NCBI GenBank assembly: GCA_026119855.1
Contig: JAOWBW010000268.1
Coordinates: 889,480-953,479 of the forward strand
Origin: Campanula takesimana
Taxonomy: Eukaryota > Streptophyta > Magnoliopsida > Asterales > Campanulaceae
Reading direction: 5' to 3'
Length of the DNA: 64,000 bases
Shown here: positions 43,577 to 55,494 of the stretch, one piece after another
Layout: every line of letters starts with the position of its first letter
How positions within the stretch are numbered: the first letter of the stretch is position 1
Position numbers and translations under genes: made by a program
The notes under the pieces: generated by a model
The model's input: only the letters and a program-made list of their open reading frames with translations
Databases searched by the model: none
What the model was told of the DNA's origin: nothing

Positions 43577-44312
43577 AATCTCAATTGTCTTAAAAGAAGA
43601 ATGAAGAAGAAATAATCTCATTTTCTCTTGCTTAATATCTTATTAATTTATTATCAAATAAAATGTCCCATTTCTAAGAGTAGGTCTTATAAGAAAACAT
43701 GCAAGTGCTAATACATGCGGTGACATTTTGTAAATAACTAGCAAACGCGCATCTGCATCGTAAATGTCAGTGTTAATGTTACAAAGTGCTAGTTATTCAT
43801 ACTGACGTTTATAAGCAAATAAACCGACACTTTTAATAACTGCAAGTGCTAATGTTATAAAGTGTTATACATTTTTACTGACATTTATAAACATTGAAAC
43901 TAACACTTCTAATATGTGTCAGTGGTCATGTTAAAAAGTCTGGTCGTGTTAAAAAGTGTCAGCCGTTTATGATAGCATATATAAACATTAAAGATGGAAG
44001 GGCTTTATTAGTGTCAGTACTAATGTTAGAGAGTGGCAATGTGTGTGTTAAAGATTGTTAGTGTCTGTGTGTGTTAAAAAAAGTGTTAGTCGTGTGTTAA
44101 TAGTCACAGCATGTTTAATAAGTACCAGTTATTAACAAAAATGTCATCGTGCGCTTTTAAAACAAGTGTGTTATTTATAAAAATGCCACCAGTTGTTTTA
44201 AAACAAGTTCCAGACATTTACAATAATGCCACAACCTCTTTTAAAATAACTTATTTTTCTAACCTTTTAAGAAAAACACGTTTCTTTTACAAAATTTTCA
44301 CCATCTTTAATA
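43577..44312. other. Repetitive intergenic DNA, GTGTTA/TGTCAGT motifs, no gene
   Basis: From 43750 to 44110 variants of AGTGTTAATGTTA and AAAGTGTCAGT recur irregularly, as in subterminal regions of some DNA transposons, but no CACTA-type terminus is found. At 44127-44260 a motif ACAAAAATGCCACC with TTTTAAAACAAG occurs three times about 40 bp apart; the same motif occurs twice in the element at 24043-24623 (24413 and 24537). Confidence 0.5.
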
Positions 44313-44548
44313 CTCTTTCTGTCTAAGAATAAATGTCGCTTTTTTGTATGTTAATACGAAAGTATTTTGAGCAATTTTAGCTTGATTTAATTATTCTAAT
44401 AAACATATAAAACTTGTTATTAATACGCATTATACATACTATCAATAAAAAAATTAGGATAATTAAACTAACTTAAAATCATTGTTTAATGTTTCTTCGT
44501 ACTCAATGTGAAATAAAAAAGGTGACATGTATTTCGGAACAAAGGGAG
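44313..44548. mobile_element. Stowaway-like MITE, 236 bp
   Basis: TA on each side; termini CTCTTTCTGTCTAAGAATAA and TTTCGGAACAAAGGGAG, imperfect inverted repeats. Confidence 0.6.
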
Positions 44549-44550
44549 TA

Positions 44551-44804
44551 GTATATAAATATTGTACTTGTACTTATTAGTAGTCCTTAAATAATTCAAT
44601 TTCAAGCTTTCATTAAAACAAAATGGGTTAAGTAACCAACTCCTCTAAAATCTTAATTAAGGTGTTAGAGAGGGCACTTATAATGTATATCAAGTTTCAA
44701 CAAAATGAATACTTTATTCTGAAAGCCTTTAAAAATTGAATGCAAATATATATTGAGAATTAAATTTAAACCCAATTATTTAAAGTGTGCAACTGTTGTA
44801 GGGA
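44551..44804. other. Short intergenic spacer without gene
   Basis: AT-rich, no feature supported. Confidence 0.5.
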
Positions 44805-44809
44805 CCCAG

Positions 44810-47197
44810 TGTAACACCCCGAATTTTCTTACTGTATCTGAGCATTTAATGGCATTAAATAACAATAATTAATACCTCAGATTAGGGTTCACAACTAATC
44901 CTTTATTACATCATCAATTCAGAATAAATGCGGAATCGTAACTTAAAACTTGTCTTGGCAGGTAAACAACCCTAGCCATCAATGTACTTTAACTTACACC
45001 AATTAAATAAGATTCTTAAAATAACTAAATAAGAATTCTTCAATCTGCCGTTCTTCCTACGGCTGCTCTCCTTCTCTTGCCCTTCTACTTAAATCCTGAA
45101 ATAAAATTATAGAGAAGGGATGAGCGAACGAATGCTCAGTAAGTTCATACGTGGCCTCTCCGGTTACTAAGGAGAGACGAGCAGAACGAATACCATGAAT
45201 AAATTTTACAAAGATAGGTTCAGTTACTTTTTGATTCAAGACTGCAGAACAATACAGTCATATTACTTTTAAGATTTCACTTTCAAAGGATTATGGCACT
45301 ATAATCCAAAGGGATTCAATCAAGTTCTGTCAATTCCGGGGTAACGTACATTATAACCTCAATGCCAATGGTACAATTTGTACACCTAGCTTTTCCAAGC
45401 CAATAGTGTGGGTCGTAACATATATGGTATCCACACATATATGCTCGGGGTCTAGAATCATCCTTGTAATCAGACAATTCCTGAGAGAAGGCATGTGATC
45501 ACTCATGCAATCCCTAGTTTAAGGACGAGTCTTTTCTAACTGGACTGTCCGTCAATGTCTTTTCTAACTGGACATTGGCCACTCTAACAAGTAAGTGGTT
45601 AACTTACAAGTTAAAATGAGAACATACCAAGGTACAAGTATGTGATATCAAGTTTCAAACTTCGATACTTAGTAGATCAATGGGGACATCACTAAGTACG
45701 GATTCTTTAAAAAAAACGTTCAATAACGCGGAGTTTATTCAAGTACTATCATGCCATACTGATAGCTAACTTATAGAAAGAATATAGAATTCCAATAAAC
45801 ATGAGTTCAAATACTGTAAGGAACGTAATCCCTTACCTGAATTGCTTTTCCTTGCAATCTCCTCTCTGTGCAAATCTACAAGGCACCGAGTAATTTACTT
45901 TAGTACTCTCAACATTGTTAACTACTTCTACTTAGTTAACTGAGAGATGTGTTTTAACTTCTTTACTTCGTTACTCATTTCTTACGTTTAAGTTTCTGAC
46001 TTTGATTTTCGAGTCAGTCCTTTAACTTTAATATAATTGTAATTAAGCCATCAAACTTTGGGTTAATTACAATTTGGTCCCTCAACTTTAGGTTAATTGT
46101 AAATTGGTCTGTCAATTTTAGATTAATTGCAATTTAGTCCGTCAACTTTAGTTTAATTGCAAATTAGTCCTTCAACTTTGGATTAATTGTAGATTGGTCC
46201 TTCAACTTTAGTTTAATTGCAATTTAGTCCTTTAACTTTGAATTAATTGCAGGAAGGTCCCTTGACTTTGATTTTATTCATAAAGGTCTCCCAAGTTTCT
46301 TTTTAATCACTTAGGACCCTCTAACTTCAGAGGTTTCCTTTTTTTTTATTTCTTCTAACTTTAACCTTTTCCAGTTTAATCCTTTTTCGTTAGGAAACTA
46401 ACTGAATTCTTTTAACCTTCCTTCTTCTCGTTAACTTTCTAATTTTTCAAGGTCTTCCAAGTACTTATTCTATTTCCTCAAGTTAGTTTTTTAACTTTTT
46501 AACAACCCTCTTAAAGATTATGTTTTCTTTTCATTATAAACTTAACGAAAATACTAACTTTCCGTCCCAATTCTTAACCTTCTCAATCAAGAATTAACAC
46601 CCATATCCTATAACTATGGCCGATTTACATATCATCAAAATCCATTGATTTGATCAATCCTTCTAGTTCTTTAAATTTTTTCTAAATTCCCAAACATTGA
46701 TTTTATTCATAACTAAATAACAAAAATCATCAACATCAACAAAAATAATTCTCCAATAAATAAAGGCCATTCGGCCGAATAGTATTTGGGTAAAAATCCA
46801 TATTTTCTTCTTTTTGATAAATCCAATTCAACCTCAATGATTTATTTGTTCCATCTCCAAGCATTGCATAGTATTAATCAATCCCAATCATGATTATAAA
46901 ATCAAGCTTAAAAATAAAACTAATTTTAAAATTATCATTCTACCATAGCATGTAAATCAATCATTCAACCTTTTAGAATTTTGTCATTAATTCCCTAGCA
47001 TGCAAAACCCCAATTATTTATTTTCTTAAATCATGCATAACTTATAATTTATTAACCCGAATTCAATGAAACAAATTTTGGAGAGTAGGATTTAGCATTA
47101 CCTCGAGAATGATCGGATTACTTCTTCCAAAACAATTGGCGAAAAATCTCTTCTCCTTCCTCCTTTGGTTCGACCGGCGGCTTTGGTTTAGGTTTAG

Positions 47198-47235
<38 letters not shown>

Positions 47236-47445
47236 TTTTTGATAATAAAGAATAACCTAAATTTCACTAACTCAAGAATTTATACTTTGGATTGATTATT
47301 AATTGGGTTGGGTTTATTATTTAAAATTTCGGGCCAACCCAAATTTTTCGGCCCACTCTTTAATTGTTCTATAACTCTAATTATTATTTAATTACTTTAA
47401 TGTGACTAATTAAATAATTAAATAAAAAAAAATGCGGGTATTACA
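44810..47445 (-). repeat. 3' LTR of gypsy H
   Basis: 2636 bp starting TGTAACACCCCG and ending GGGTATTACA. The minus-strand polypurine tract AAGGGGGTAAGAA lies at 47446-47458. It contains a 30-bp tandem array, a long T-run at about 47200-47234 and AT-rich stretches. The only other LTR copy must lie outside the window, so the boundary rests on the TG/CA ends and the tract. Confidence 0.85.
46015..46315. repeat. 30-bp minisatellite inside the gypsy LTR
   Basis: About nine to ten diverged units of a 30-bp motif, consensus approximately GTCCTTCAACTTTAGTTTAA followed by TTGCAATTTA. The period is nearly constant and units at the edges are the most diverged. Confidence 0.88.
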
Positions 47446-47489
47446 TTCTTACCCCCTTAAAAGAAGTTTGTACTCAAACTTGACAAGTC

Positions 47490-47912
47490 TTAATCCGAGA
47501 AGATATCCGGGTACAATTCACGCATTTCACTTTCTTGTTCCCATGTCGCTTCTCTTTCTGAGTGATTACTCCATTGCACTTTTACGTAGGGAACCGTACG
47601 CTTTCTTACGACCTCGTCTTTTCTGTCGACGATCTTGATTGGTCGTTCATCGTACGTCAAATCTGCCCGAACTCTTAGCTGCTTGTACTCTATCACATGA
47701 CTCGGATCATGAATATACTTTCTTAGCATGGAGACATGGAACACATTATGCACTCCAGCTAATACCGGCGGTAACGCCAATCGGTAAGCCACTTCCCCGA
47801 TCCTATCGAGAATTTCGAACGGTCCCACGTATCGTGGACTCAGTTTCCCTTTAATCCCAAAACGCATAACTCCCTTCGTGGGTGATATCTTTAGGAATAC
47901 TCGATCCCCTGG
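47490..47912 (-). pseudogene. Gypsy H: integrase C-terminus and chromodomain
   Basis: Same frame as the integrase core, from which it is separated by a TAG (47913-47915). Seen: the GPFEILDRIGEVAYRL fold of the integrase tail, VFHVSMLRKYIHDPSHVI, and a chromodomain-like end YDERPIKIVDRKDEVVR to VKVQWSNHSEREATWE. Chromodomains of plant chromoviruses are thought to steer integration towards particular chromatin. The natural stop follows PDIFSD. Confidence 0.9.
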
Positions 47913-48569
47913 CTAAAATTCTAGTTCTCGCCTTCTGTTGTCTGCGTAAGATTTCTGCCTACTCTGCGCAGTCTGTGGCCACTTCCGAATCTGTTGTACC
48001 TTATCCGCCGTGACTTGTACGAGTTCCGGTCCACTTAAGCTCCTCTCACCAACTTCGTCCCAACACGCCGGTGATCTACACTTCCTCCCATACAATGCTT
48101 CGTATGGTGCCATCCCAATACTGGCATGGAAGCTGTTGTTGTATGCGAATTCCACTAACGGTAAGTGTTCGTCCCATGCGTTTGGCCAATCTAACGAAGT
48201 AGCCCTCAGCATGTCTTCTAGTGTCTGGATAGTCCTTTCCGACTGTCCATCTGTCTGTGGATGAAACGCCATACTCATGGTCAATTCTGTTCCCAATGCT
48301 TCCTGTAGGCTGTTCCAAAATTTAGAAGTGAACCTAGCATCTCGATCAGACACGATTGTGACCGGGATTCCATGTAACCTTACTATCTCGTCGATATACA
48401 ACTTGGCCAACTTCTCCAACGAATCAGTCTTCTTGATTGCCAGAAAATGTGCTGACTTAGTCAACCGGTCTACGATAACCCATATAGCGTCATACTTCCC
48501 TGCCGTCTTTGGCAACCCACTTACAAAATCCATAGCAATATTCTCCCACTTCCATTCGGGAATTGGTAA
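47913..48569 (-). pseudogene. Gypsy H: integrase catalytic core
   Basis: Seen: MDFVSGLPK, VIVDRLTKSAHFLAI with the first catalytic aspartate, VSDRDARFTSKFW with the second, and HPQTDGQSERTIQTLEDMLR with the glutamate; then LPLVEFAYNNSFHASIGMAP. Open from a TGA at 48570-48572 to a TAG at 47913-47915, both in frame with the neighbours, so each is a point nonsense mutation rather than a frameshift. Confidence 0.93.
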
Positions 48570-49722
48570 TCATTGCAGTAACCCTGCTGGCTTCTGATGT
48601 TCACTCTTAACTTGTTGACACGTCAAACATCTATGCACATAATCCGCCATATCATTCTTCATATTATTCCACCAGTAGGACTCCTTTAGATCCCTATACA
48701 TTTTAGTACTCCCCGGATGTACAGAGAACTTTGAGCAATGAGCTTCTCTCAGTATCTCTCTCTTAATTTCATCATTATTTGGCACCCATACTCTCTTTTG
48801 GTATCTCAGAATTCCATCTTCGCCCATGTGAAGATCCTTTGCTTGCCCTTTTCCGATTAGAGCTTCTCTCTCCTCGTCTAACTCTTGTGCCTCTTTAATT
48901 CTGCCCAACAATGCAGGTTGTAACGTCAGTCGAGCCAAGTATCCGCTTACTTTTACTATCAAGTTCATCTCCTTGACATCCTTCCATATGCTTACCCCCT
49001 TAGAGATCAACGTCGCCAACATTCTGTGATTCTTCCTACTTAAGGCATCTGCCACCTTGTTGGCCTTCCCAGGATGATACAATATTTCACAGTCGTAGTC
49101 CTTGAGAAGTTCTAGCCACCTCCGTTGTCTCATATTCAATTCCTTCTGCGTGAAGATATACTTAAGGCTCTTGTGATCTGTAAAAATCTGACATTTCACG
49201 CCATACAGATAATGTCTCCAAATTTTCAAAGCAAACACTACTGCTGCTAACTCCAAATCATGGGTCGGGTAATTCCTTTCATGTACTTTCAACTGCCTAG
49301 ATGCATATGCTATCACCTTCTCATTTTGCATCAGTACACAGCCTAATCCTTTCAATGACGCATCACTGTAGATAACAAAACCTTCCGTTCCTGTCGGTAG
49401 TGTTAATACTGGTGCAGATACTAATATATTCTTCAATTTTTGAAAACTTTTCTCACATTCTTCTGACCAAACGAACTTGGCTGATTTCTGTGTCAGCTTC
49501 GTCAATGGTCCTGATAACTTTGAAAATCCCTCTACGAACCTTCTATAGTAACCAGCTAAACCCAAGAAACTCCTTATTTCGGTTACTGTAGTTGGTCTTT
49601 CCCAATCCATTATTGCCTCCACCTTTGTCGGATCCACAGAAATTCCCTCTTTCGACACCATGTGTCCCAAAAATGCTACTTTCTCCAACCAGAATTCACA
49701 TTTCTTAAACTTCGCTTATAAT
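48570..49722 (-). pseudogene. Gypsy H: end of reverse transcriptase, RNase H, integrase zinc domain
   Basis: Starts at the edge of insertion G; a TAA at 49716-49718 interrupts the first codons, after which the frame is open for 372 residues. Seen: VAFLGHMVSKEGISVDP, the FLGLAGYYRRFVEGFSK connection, RNase H with VIYSDASLKGLG, HDLELAAVVFALKIWRHYL and FTDHKSLKYIF (catalytic D-E-D), HPGKANKVADALSRK, then the integrase zinc domain around VHPGSTKMYRDL and CLTCQQVKSEH. It ends at the TGA 48570-48572. Confidence 0.93.
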
Positions 49723-49727
49723 TTTTG

Positions 49728-51394
49728 TGTTGGGTATGCTTATCACTCAACCCTCCCACATTTGTTAGAATTGATTGATACCATCACCTATAAGTATTTT
49801 TACGGACTTTAGAACCTCATGTAAAGAAGTTTAGAACTTCAATCTTTAGCTAAGTCCTTTTTATAGTATAGGCTTAGATGATAGGACTTGAAGCTTTAAA
49901 GATCGAAGATCACCTAAGCAAGGATTCATTCGCTACGCAGAATGTTCTCTGCACAGGTCGCCACTGCGCATTGATATCTTGCGCAGACCTTGACCCTGCT
50001 CAGTTTTCAAGATATTACTTCCTAAACTCTCAAGAGATCTCTTTGTGACCAAGCATGGTGCGCATGCTGCTCATGCGCTGAATCCATGCGCGCCGGCAAT
50101 GCGCATGCCTTTGTGCGCGGACACAACCTTGGTCAAGCTCCTCATCTCCTGATCTCTCATTCTAGAAAGTTTGGAAAACGCTTAGAAGATGCACGCTTAT
50201 TAAAAAAGCTGAGGTGTGCACAAACGACAAAATAAGCACACTCAGCAAAACCATTGGTGGAGACACGCTTCAAAGAAATATCTCAAGAGAAGACAGCTGT
50301 CAACCTTCTAGAAGAAGTTTTTGAAATTGGTCTTCATGCTCAGTCTCCAACGGCTCTATATACCTGCGCACCAATCATATTGTGCCAGGTCATTATCTTT
50401 GATCAGAGCCCCAACGGCTATAAAGGACAGCTGCGCGCCAATCATGTTGTGCCAGCTCATTGTCCTTGCTCAGAGCTCTAACGGCTATATTCAAGCTCTC
50501 AGCTATAAATAGCCTGCTCATCTTCATTTCCAAGCAGCCTTTGGATTTAGCCCTTTTCATCGGCCCTTGATCATCATCTTTGATCAAGCTCCTCTTATTG
50601 GCCATTATGATTCAGAGCTCGAGTTTCATGCTTCACTGAAAAACCATGAAGATCTGAAGACTGCTGCTTAGTTTTTCCAGATTCTTTAGAACAGCCTTCA
50701 AGATCTTCAAACCTTCAAAACTCCTGCTCATATCACAAAGCCTATATCACCAGAATTCTTTGTGCTCTTCATCTTTCATATTCATAGAGCCCAGAATTTC
50801 TGTCACGCACACACCTCTTGAAGTTTTGATCATTTTGATCTAACTTCTTGAGATACACCGGTTTAGTCTAGGATTTGTTCTTCATAGATAATAGATCTTT
50901 GAGATAGTTGTGTTTCATTGTTGTATCTTGTAACTCTCTCATATAATAAGATCTCCATTAGAAATCTAAGACTAACCATCTTGGTAGAGGATGTAGATCT
51001 TTCATCGATCGAACCTCTCCAAATAGCGTGTTTATTACTTATTGCATATTCCCTGCTTAACTTTTTATGAACTGCTTTGTTTGATCTTTCAGATTGCCAC
51101 TCTTTGATGTTGTAATTGTTATTGCTCATTTGCCTTAGAATCCCATTTTGCGCCACTCTTTAGCCTCATACTTAGCGCGTGCGTTTTTATCTCTGCGCAG
51201 TATACCCTGCGCAGAGCTGCTTTAAATTTCCGCTGTGCATTTCACACTCTTACCGCGCGCTATACTTAGCCAAAATAAGAGTTGTGCGCATCTGCCATTG
51301 AATTGCAAAAGGGTTTGAAAAGAATTTGAAAACGCTATTCCCCCCCCCCCCTCTAGCGATTTTCACACCCTTGTTGCCCCTTTAAGGACCAACA
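49728..51394 (+). repeat. 5' LTR of Sirevirus-like G
   Basis: 1667 bp, TGTTGGGTATG to CCAACA, rich in TGCGCA and related motifs (eight exact copies by hand count). A TATA-like CTATAAATAGCC lies at about 50503 and a C-run near 51340. Confidence 0.95.
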
Positions 51395-51395
51395 A

Positions 51396-51408
51396 GTGGT
51401 ATCAGAGC
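51396..51408 (+). other. Primer-binding site of G (tRNA-iMet)
   Basis: GTGGTATCAGAGC, immediately after the LTR; TGGTATCAGAGC matches the initiator tRNA-Met 3' end. Confidence 0.92.
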
Positions 51409-51456
51409 TAACACCTTCATAAAACATGTTTCTGTTTTTCAAGCTTAACAGCTTGG

Positions 51457-52035
51457 GTGCCGATTCAATATGGCTTCAAATCTAGGGCAATGGCTAACTT
51501 TTCACATATTCCTACGCCTGCTCAAACCTCATATCAAATTCAGAAAGCTCTCCAAACCTGGTGGATCCTCAAGCAAAGATCCGTATTCTCTCTCATAAAG
51601 ACTCAAAGAAAGATGACTTGGTTTTATGCAGAAAGCCAAGACATTACGCTTCAATGCCTCCTTCAAAATTTGAGTACAAGGAAAAGCAACCCTGCGCACA
51701 AAGCATCAAAGCAGTGCAGAATGGTTGATGAAGAGAACTGCGCAGAGAAGGAGCTAAGGACTCGGAGACTTGGTACTGAAGACAACTATGCTGACCCTGA
51801 GGATGGACTACTCTGCTTAATGGCAAATGCTGACAATGATTCAAAAGTTGTTTCTGAAATGGAACCTGAGCATGCGCCAAGGACAATCAAAGAAAGATCC
51901 CTTCACTCTAGTGGAAACGGGACACTTTCACCAAGCAGACAGAATGACAAGCACCTATCTGCCAGGGCCAACTTGACAGAAGCTGCATCATCACCAACTC
52001 CGCAGCCGCGCAAGGAATCTCTCAAAGTGTGCTGA
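51457..52035 (+). pseudogene. Element G: degraded gag-region frame
   Basis: A 192-residue frame in the gag position without a recognisable gag core or CCHC knuckle. Another start, ATGGCTTCAAATCTAGGG at 51471, is a more natural gag beginning but soon loses its frame. Acidic, with many charged residues. It appears to be a patchwork left by internal deletions; I cannot align it to a defined domain. Confidence 0.45.
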
Positions 52036-52539
52036 TCTTAAAAGATAACTCTGCTGTAGAGCGCAAGTTAATGTTTCAACAAGCAGAAAAGATCTACTTC
52101 ACTGCGCTCTCTCAAGCTCAGTTGATATCGACAGTGGATTCTAGACACTACTAGAGATGTCAACACTCTTAAAGGTGCGCACGAAGGAAGAGATCACTCA
52201 GTAATTTATGGTCACAACAACAAAGGGCACATAATTGGATTTGGACTAATCATAAAAGATTAAGTCTCAAGCAACCTGCTCTCCATATCACAATTATGAG
52301 ATAAAGTTCTGGAATGCCATATCACTTCAACGCTATGTTACATCAAAAATGGCGTTTCTGGACTAACTTTGCTCACAAGGACTCGTAAGACCAATTTCTA
52401 ATCTATTTGATCTTACCGCTATAATTTCTATTACTAATTCTTGTTTTGTAGCAATAAGCTTAAGTGAAAGCAGCTAGCAATGGTATAAGCACCATGCCAG
52501 CTTAGTAAGCAACCTGAGAAGTTTTCCTCCAGCAAGATT

Positions 52540-53095
52540 GCTCCGATGTCAAAACGCTTACATCCGCTTCACCTCATATGTTTGGACCGCTCACTACCGC
52601 GAAGCTTTGGACCAACCTGTGGTATCTCTATGATATCCTGGTTGTTCTCCTTAATCTCCAAACATAGAAGACATCAATAGAGTTCGACACTTCAATGGAA
52701 CAGAATTTATGAACAACGATGTCGCTCAATATTGTGAGAACCAACAAGAACCAACAAATGGTATTCTTCACAATTTTCTCTGCAGCTGGAGTCCCGCGAC
52801 AAAATGGCATTGTGGAAAGAGTCGCTTGTTGATTGAAGATGGATAAACAATGATAGTAGAAGCAGTACTTCTAAAATGTATTTCTGGGAAAAGCTGTCAT
52901 TGGTGCATGTTTTACTCAGGAATAGATCCCTCATCAACAAAGCCTACATCAATACTCCATACGATCTATGGAGAGAGTGAAAGCGCCCAACATCGCTTTC
53001 TTCAAAGTTCTTTGGCTGCAAACGCTATTAAGGAAAATTCGACGCCAAAGCAGATGAAGGTATTTTCGTTGGGTATGCCAATCAGTCTATAAGCT
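52540..53095 (+). pseudogene. Element G: integrase remnants
   Basis: No long frame, but short conserved islands occur in the right order: a MFGPLTTAK-type segment near 52579 corresponding to the first catalytic region, and GVPRQNGIVER near 52789, the segment carrying the integrase glutamate. Frames change between islands and stops are frequent, showing multiple indels. Confidence 0.65.
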
Positions 53096-53631
53096 TTTCA
53101 TGATCTTAATAAGATAAATCTCTAGTCATTTTAGTATCTGTACATGCTACTTTTTGATAAGCATTCTCTCCTTGAGCCATATTTGGCTCCCAATGATTCG
53201 GATGACTCTGCTGAGCTTTTTAGACAGGTGCGCAGTAATTCTATTCCTGCGCAGGACATAGATCAAGCAGATTCAGAATCAGTCTATCTCATGCGCATAC
53301 TATAAATGCTGCGCCTGAAGTTGCAACTCCTGATGCGCAAACACCTCCTTCTGCGCATGATGTTTCTCCACTTCAACAAATCACCTTTGATGATCGTGAT
53401 GCTGAAATAAATAAAATACCCATTGGTCTTCGTATTCCTATCATCACAATATAGGGATTCGCACATCGAGAGCATCAAACTTTTCGGTGTAGCATTCGTT
53501 TATCTCTCATGTCGGATCAAAGAAGATTGATAGAGTGCTCCATATTCTAAGATGAATCGATGCTATGCAAGAAGTGCAAGAAAAGCTCAACCATCATTTA
53601 GCACTTCAATGGGTGTTCGGAAACAAGATGG

Positions 53632-53991
53632 ATGGGAATGGAAGAATCACAGAATCAAAGCAAGAAAGCTTTGTATGGTCTTAAGCAAGCTCCAAAAGCA
53701 TGGTACAATACGCTATCAAAATTCCTACTAGAGAAAGGCTTCAAGTGCGGTAAAATCAATACAACTCTTTTTATTGCTAAGTATAATGATCACTCCTTAC
53801 TCGTTCAAATTTATGTCGATGATATTATATTTGGTTCTACTAATGAGTCTCTTTGTAAGCGCTTTGAAAAGCAAATGAAAAGCTGGTTTGAAATGAGCAT
53901 GATGAGAGAACTCACATTCTTCCTCGGGCTTCAAATCATGCAATTGAATGATGGCATCTTCGCAAATCAAGTCAAGTACACTAGAAACTAA
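53632..53991 (+). pseudogene. Element G: reverse transcriptase remnant
   Basis: A 119-residue frame with KKALYGLKQAPKAWYNTLSK, the catalytic IYVDDIIFGSTNESLC and a FEMSMMRELTFFLGLQI block. The IIFGSTN sequence after YVDD is characteristic of Sirevirus reverse transcriptases. The fingers domain and the thumb are missing or out of frame. Confidence 0.9.
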
Positions 53992-54139
53992 ATCAAGAAG
54001 TTTGGACTTGAATGCTAAAGCATACGACACTCCAATGGCTACAAGCAACAAATTTAACAGACTTAAAAGGTAGAGTTGATCAGACTTTATCTAGGTATGA
54101 CTAACTCTCCTTTATCTTCTGCTAGCTGGCCAAGATATT

Positions 54140-54540
54140 ATGTTGACTGGATCTGTGCGCACTATCGCTAATTCTTCTGAAGCGCACATAACTGACGTAA
54201 AAAGTATTAGATATATTTTTAGCTCTGTTAACCTTGGACTTTGGTACACCAAAGATTCGAACTTTAAACTTGTAGGTTATTCAGATGCGGACTACGCAGC
54301 GTGCACAATTGACAGGAAGAGCACAAGTGGAACTGATCATTTCCTTGGAAATCTACTTAGCATGGGCAAGCAAGAGACAAGCTGCTGTGTCCATCTCCAC
54401 TACTGAAGCAGAATATATTGCTGGTCAAAGCTGCTGCTGCCAAATCTTATGGATGAAGCAACAACCTGTGGACTATGGGATTCATGATGAGAATTATCCA
54501 ACTCTCTGCGATAATATGTCCATCATAGCAGTTTTTTAAT
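54140..54540 (+). pseudogene. Element G: RNase H remnant in two frames
   Basis: The first frame gives LWYTKDSNFKLVGYSDADYA and DRKSTSGT; after a shift near 54330 the other frame gives ISTTEAEYIAGQSCCCQILW and MKQQPVDYGI, ending in a stop at 54539. Motifs and order match Sirevirus RNase H; the enzyme is broken. Confidence 0.88.
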
Positions 54541-55494
54541 CCTGCCAAGCACTATTACCAAGCTCATCAACATCTAATATCATCTCCTCAAGAATTAACA
54601 AGTGATCTCTTGAAAGGAAAAAATGGAAATGCTTAATCTTAGTTAACTTGTCCATATGATTTATTGATACTAATGCATTTGCTTGATAAGTGTGCAAAAT
54701 AGGTTAAGTTTCATGCGCCCTGTGCAACACCTGCGCAAACATATGTCTGCGCATGAAACAACTGTTCTGAGATTTACAGAATCTCTGCGCTATCAATGCG
54801 CTGCGCACGACTATCCATGCGCAAATCATCATGGACCGCAGGTAAGTGTTCTATTCATTAGATTTTGCACATAGGTCCTTGACTGAAAAGTCAACGCTGA
54901 GTCACAAGGGTACTTGTGTAATTCAAATTTTCCCGCGCTTTTATTTTTTGAATTTTCTTGGGAAATTACCTTTTTACCCTTGCGCATGTCCCATTGTCAT
55001 TTAATGCAAACTGTAATTAATGACAGCGCGTCTCACGTATGTCTGCTCACCATTTAATAAGGAAGGTGATGCGACAGCCGTCAGCCTCTTTTCGCTGACA
55101 CACGCGCGCGCAAAGACTGCGCACGCGCATTCCCCATTCGGCCACGTCACTCTGCTAACGTGCGCCCGTCCTTTCACTGACTCACCATTTATGAGGAAGT
55201 CGACTTGACAGTAACCGGCTTAGAACTTCACGCACACGCGCGCATAGGCCTGAGCACGCACGTTCCCTTTTGTGACACGTGGTATCGCTATCCTGCGCCA
55301 CTGCACTTTTTCTCAAACATTTCCTAGCTATCGTGCGCCTAACTTCTCCTTCCCTACTTAAACCGCTTCTCTCTCTACTTCTCTCTTCCCTCTAAATTTT
55401 CTCACTCTCTTTCTAACCTCTGCTCTAAACCCTCATCTCTCATTTCCTATTCGTTATCTTCAACCTCAACCTTCCTTCTTTCTAAACCATTTCA
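54541..55494 (+). promoter_or_regulatory. Spacer before the envelope-like gene, with promoter-like features
   Basis: No coding frame supported. It is dense in TGCGCA/GCGCGC motifs (54720-55300). From about 55340 to the ATG at 55495 it becomes a CT-rich leader (CTTCTCTCTCTACTTCTCTC) preceded by a TATA-like CTACTTAAACC at about 55355. That is the layout of a plant core promoter with a pyrimidine patch, so the downstream gene may have its own transcription start. Inference only. Confidence 0.4.

Noticed and set aside
43750..44110. CACTA transposon end suggested by TGTCAGT/GTGTTA subterminal-like repeats
   Set aside because: No CACTA terminus or 3-bp TSD can be found.
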